Assembly (NCBI GenBank): GCA_021793635.1
Contig: JAJYSI010000130.1
Span: 1-8,178 of the forward strand
Source of the DNA: Bacteroidota bacterium
GTDB lineage: Bacteria > Bacteroidota > Ignavibacteria > Ignavibacteriales > Ignavibacteriaceae
Length of the DNA: 8,178 nucleotides
Reading direction: 5' to 3'
A program made the translations under genes and the position numbers. Numbering within the stretch: the stretch's first letter is position 1; each line of letters opens with the position of its first letter. Positions 7,079-8,178 of the stretch are shown piece by piece. The notes under the pieces were generated by a model that had not been told where the DNA came from, did no database searches, and saw only the letters and a list, made by a program, of their open reading frames with translations.

Positions 7079-8178
7079 TTATTTTACCAACTGATAAATT
7101 CCATTTACAAAACTTTTCCAGGAGTATTTTTCAACTTCCGCAGAAATATTTTTTATAAATTCTTCTTCCTTATTTTCTAGATAGAATTTCTTTATTGCGT
7201 TTGCCAAAGCTTCCGGGTTTTCTTTCTCAACGATAAAACCTGTTTTGCCGTCTCCAATTACCTCACCAAGCCCGCCGACATTTGCTGCAATAACCGGTTT
7301 TCTAAAGTTCATGGCAATCTGAACAATACCGCTTTGGGTTGCATCCCGATAAGGTAATATAACACAATCCGCAGCCGAAAAATAATACTTTACTTCCGAA
7401 GTAGGAATAAAATCCGTAAATAATAATAAATTTTCTTTTAACTCAAGATCATCGGCAAGCTTCAAATATTTTTCCCGGTTAGAATAAAATTCACCGGCAA
7501 CAATTAATTTCAAGTCAATTTCATTCTTCAAAATATTAAGAGAATTGAAAAGTATATCAAGTCCTTTGTAATCCCGGATGAAACCGAAGAATAAAATCAA
7601 TTTGCCGTCTTTAAGTTTCAGATGATTTCGGGCTTCATGTTTATCAATTGGTAAACCAAAATTGGAATAGATCGGATGAGGTAAAATTCTATTCTTTGAC
7701 GCAGTATTAATACTCAAAAGATCTTTCCGGACTTTCTCAGAGAGCAAAACAAAATAATCCACCGCTTTGAAAAAATATTTTGTAAAAACAATATCTCCGG
7801 GTTTTCTCTCATGCGGAATTACGTTGTCGCAGATCGTTAATACTTTGGTTACGGAATTCTTTTTTGCTATTCTGGAAATTGTTCCGAAACAAGGAGCGAA
7901 GAAAGGCATCCAATATTTAAAAATTAAGAGGTCAGGCTTTTCCTTTTTTATCTTCAAGCCGACTTTAATCCAATTCAACGGATTTACCGAATCGACTAAT
8001 ATTTCGGAATCAATTTTCTCAGTTGTATCGCCGGTTTCTAGTTGAGATTTTCCAGGAAATAAAATTGAAGGATACTGCCTCTTGAAAGTAATCACCTTAA
8101 CTTCATTTTCTTGTAATAATTGTTTGTAAAGCAATCCGACAAAATGCGCAATTCCTCCGCGCAGTGGATATGCAGTTG
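7079..8178 (-). CDS. GT4 family glycosyltransferase, 5' end beyond the window
   Basis: This GT-B fold glycosyltransferase is probably cytosolic and transfers a sugar from a nucleotide donor to a growing glycan. The frame stays open to the right edge of the window. Upstream of the TTG at 8132-8134, which could be mistaken for a start, the codons read TAYPLRGGIAHFVG, containing the conserved GGIAHF loop of the GT4 N-terminal domain, so the real start lies outside, probably only some ten residues away. At least 365 residues are present. Counting from the TTG: FKRQYPSILFPGKSQ (17-31), ICDNVIPHERKPGD (101-114), FFGFIRDYKGLDIL (182-195), IVAGEFYSNREKYL (211-224), and LPYRDATQSGIVQIA (260-274) followed by KPVIAANVGGLGEVI (279-293) and GKTGFIVEKENPEALA (296-311). 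The E-x7-E pair of most GT4 enzymes is replaced in the DATQSGIVQIA stretch, a variant I recall in a GT4 subgroup. It is first in the minus-strand block; an 88-base gap follows. Donor and acceptor cannot be predicted. Confidence 0.88.
   Translation of the reverse strand, partial: TAYPLRGGIAHFVGLLYKQLLQENEVKVITFKRQYPSILFPGKSQLETGDTTEKIDSEILVDSVNPLNWIKVGLKIKKEKPDLLIFKYWMPFFAPCFGTISRIAKKNSVTKVLTICDNVIPHERKPGDIVFTKYFFKAVDYFVLLSEKVRKDLLSINTASKNRILPHPIYSNFGLPIDKHEARNHLKLKDGKLILFFGFIRDYKGLDILFNSLNILKNEIDLKLIVAGEFYSNREKYLKLADDLELKENLLLFTDFIPTSEVKYYFSAADCVILPYRDATQSGIVQIAMNFRKPVIAANVGGLGEVIGDGKTGFIVEKENPEALANAIKKFYLENKEEEFIKNISAEVEKYSWKSFVNGIYQLVK

Noticed and set aside
7767..8045. Plus-strand open frame of 92 codons
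   Set aside because: Antisense to conserved GT4 sequence; nothing in it looks like a protein family.
1..8178. CRISPR array, tRNA, insertion sequence, phage or defence system
   Set aside because: I found no regularly spaced repeats, cloverleaf-like sequence, transposase motifs, terminal inverted repeats or defence-type domains. All long frames are polysaccharide-biosynthesis proteins.

Overview
The window is AT-rich (roughly 28 to 41 % G+C in the lines I counted by hand) and densely coding, with short intergenic gaps. The protein repertoire and style (a large YfhO-type membrane protein, WbpB/WbpD-type nucleotide-sugar enzymes, GT4 glycosyltransferases, small SAM methyltransferases) suggest a bacterium of the Bacteroidota/Ignavibacteriota group. 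This is an inference from gene families, not from any marker gene. The region is part of a surface-polysaccharide (O-antigen or exopolysaccharide-like) biosynthesis locus.

Layout: positions 51-1858 hold one plus-strand gene. It is an unusual fusion of a GT4 glycosyltransferase with a C-terminal SAM methyltransferase. Its reading frame is broken near the end: the stop at 1701-1703 is premature, and about 60 codons of methyltransferase-like sequence continue in another frame to 1858. A 167-base non-coding gap separates it from a convergent minus-strand block that runs from beyond the right edge down to 2026. In transcription order that block holds a GT4 glycosyltransferase (5' end outside the window), a class I SAM methyltransferase with a GTG start, an 852-residue YfhO-family multi-pass membrane protein, a WbpB-like sugar dehydrogenase and a WbpD-like sugar N-acetyltransferase. 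Gaps shrink from 88 to 36, 11 and 4 bases, and the last two genes have ribosome binding sites overlapping or lying inside the end of the preceding gene. The last three or four genes are therefore very likely one transcription unit.

How they may work together: WbpB and WbpD homologues catalyse the oxidation and N-acetylation steps on the route to UDP-2,3-diacetamido-2,3-dideoxy-glucuronic acid. The dehydrogenase (WbpA), aminotransferase (WbpE) and optional epimerase (WbpI) steps are not encoded here and must lie elsewhere if the pathway is complete. The two GT4 enzymes would add sugars on the cytoplasmic face. The methyltransferases could decorate or cap the glycan. The YfhO protein, a GT-C-like membrane protein, could transfer a lipid-linked sugar on the outer face of the membrane.

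I see no tRNA or rRNA, CRISPR array, insertion sequence, phage gene or defence system. The points most worth a second look are the frameshifted GT4-methyltransferase fusion, the sharp base-composition change within it, and the short AT-rich direct repeat before the methyltransferase gene.
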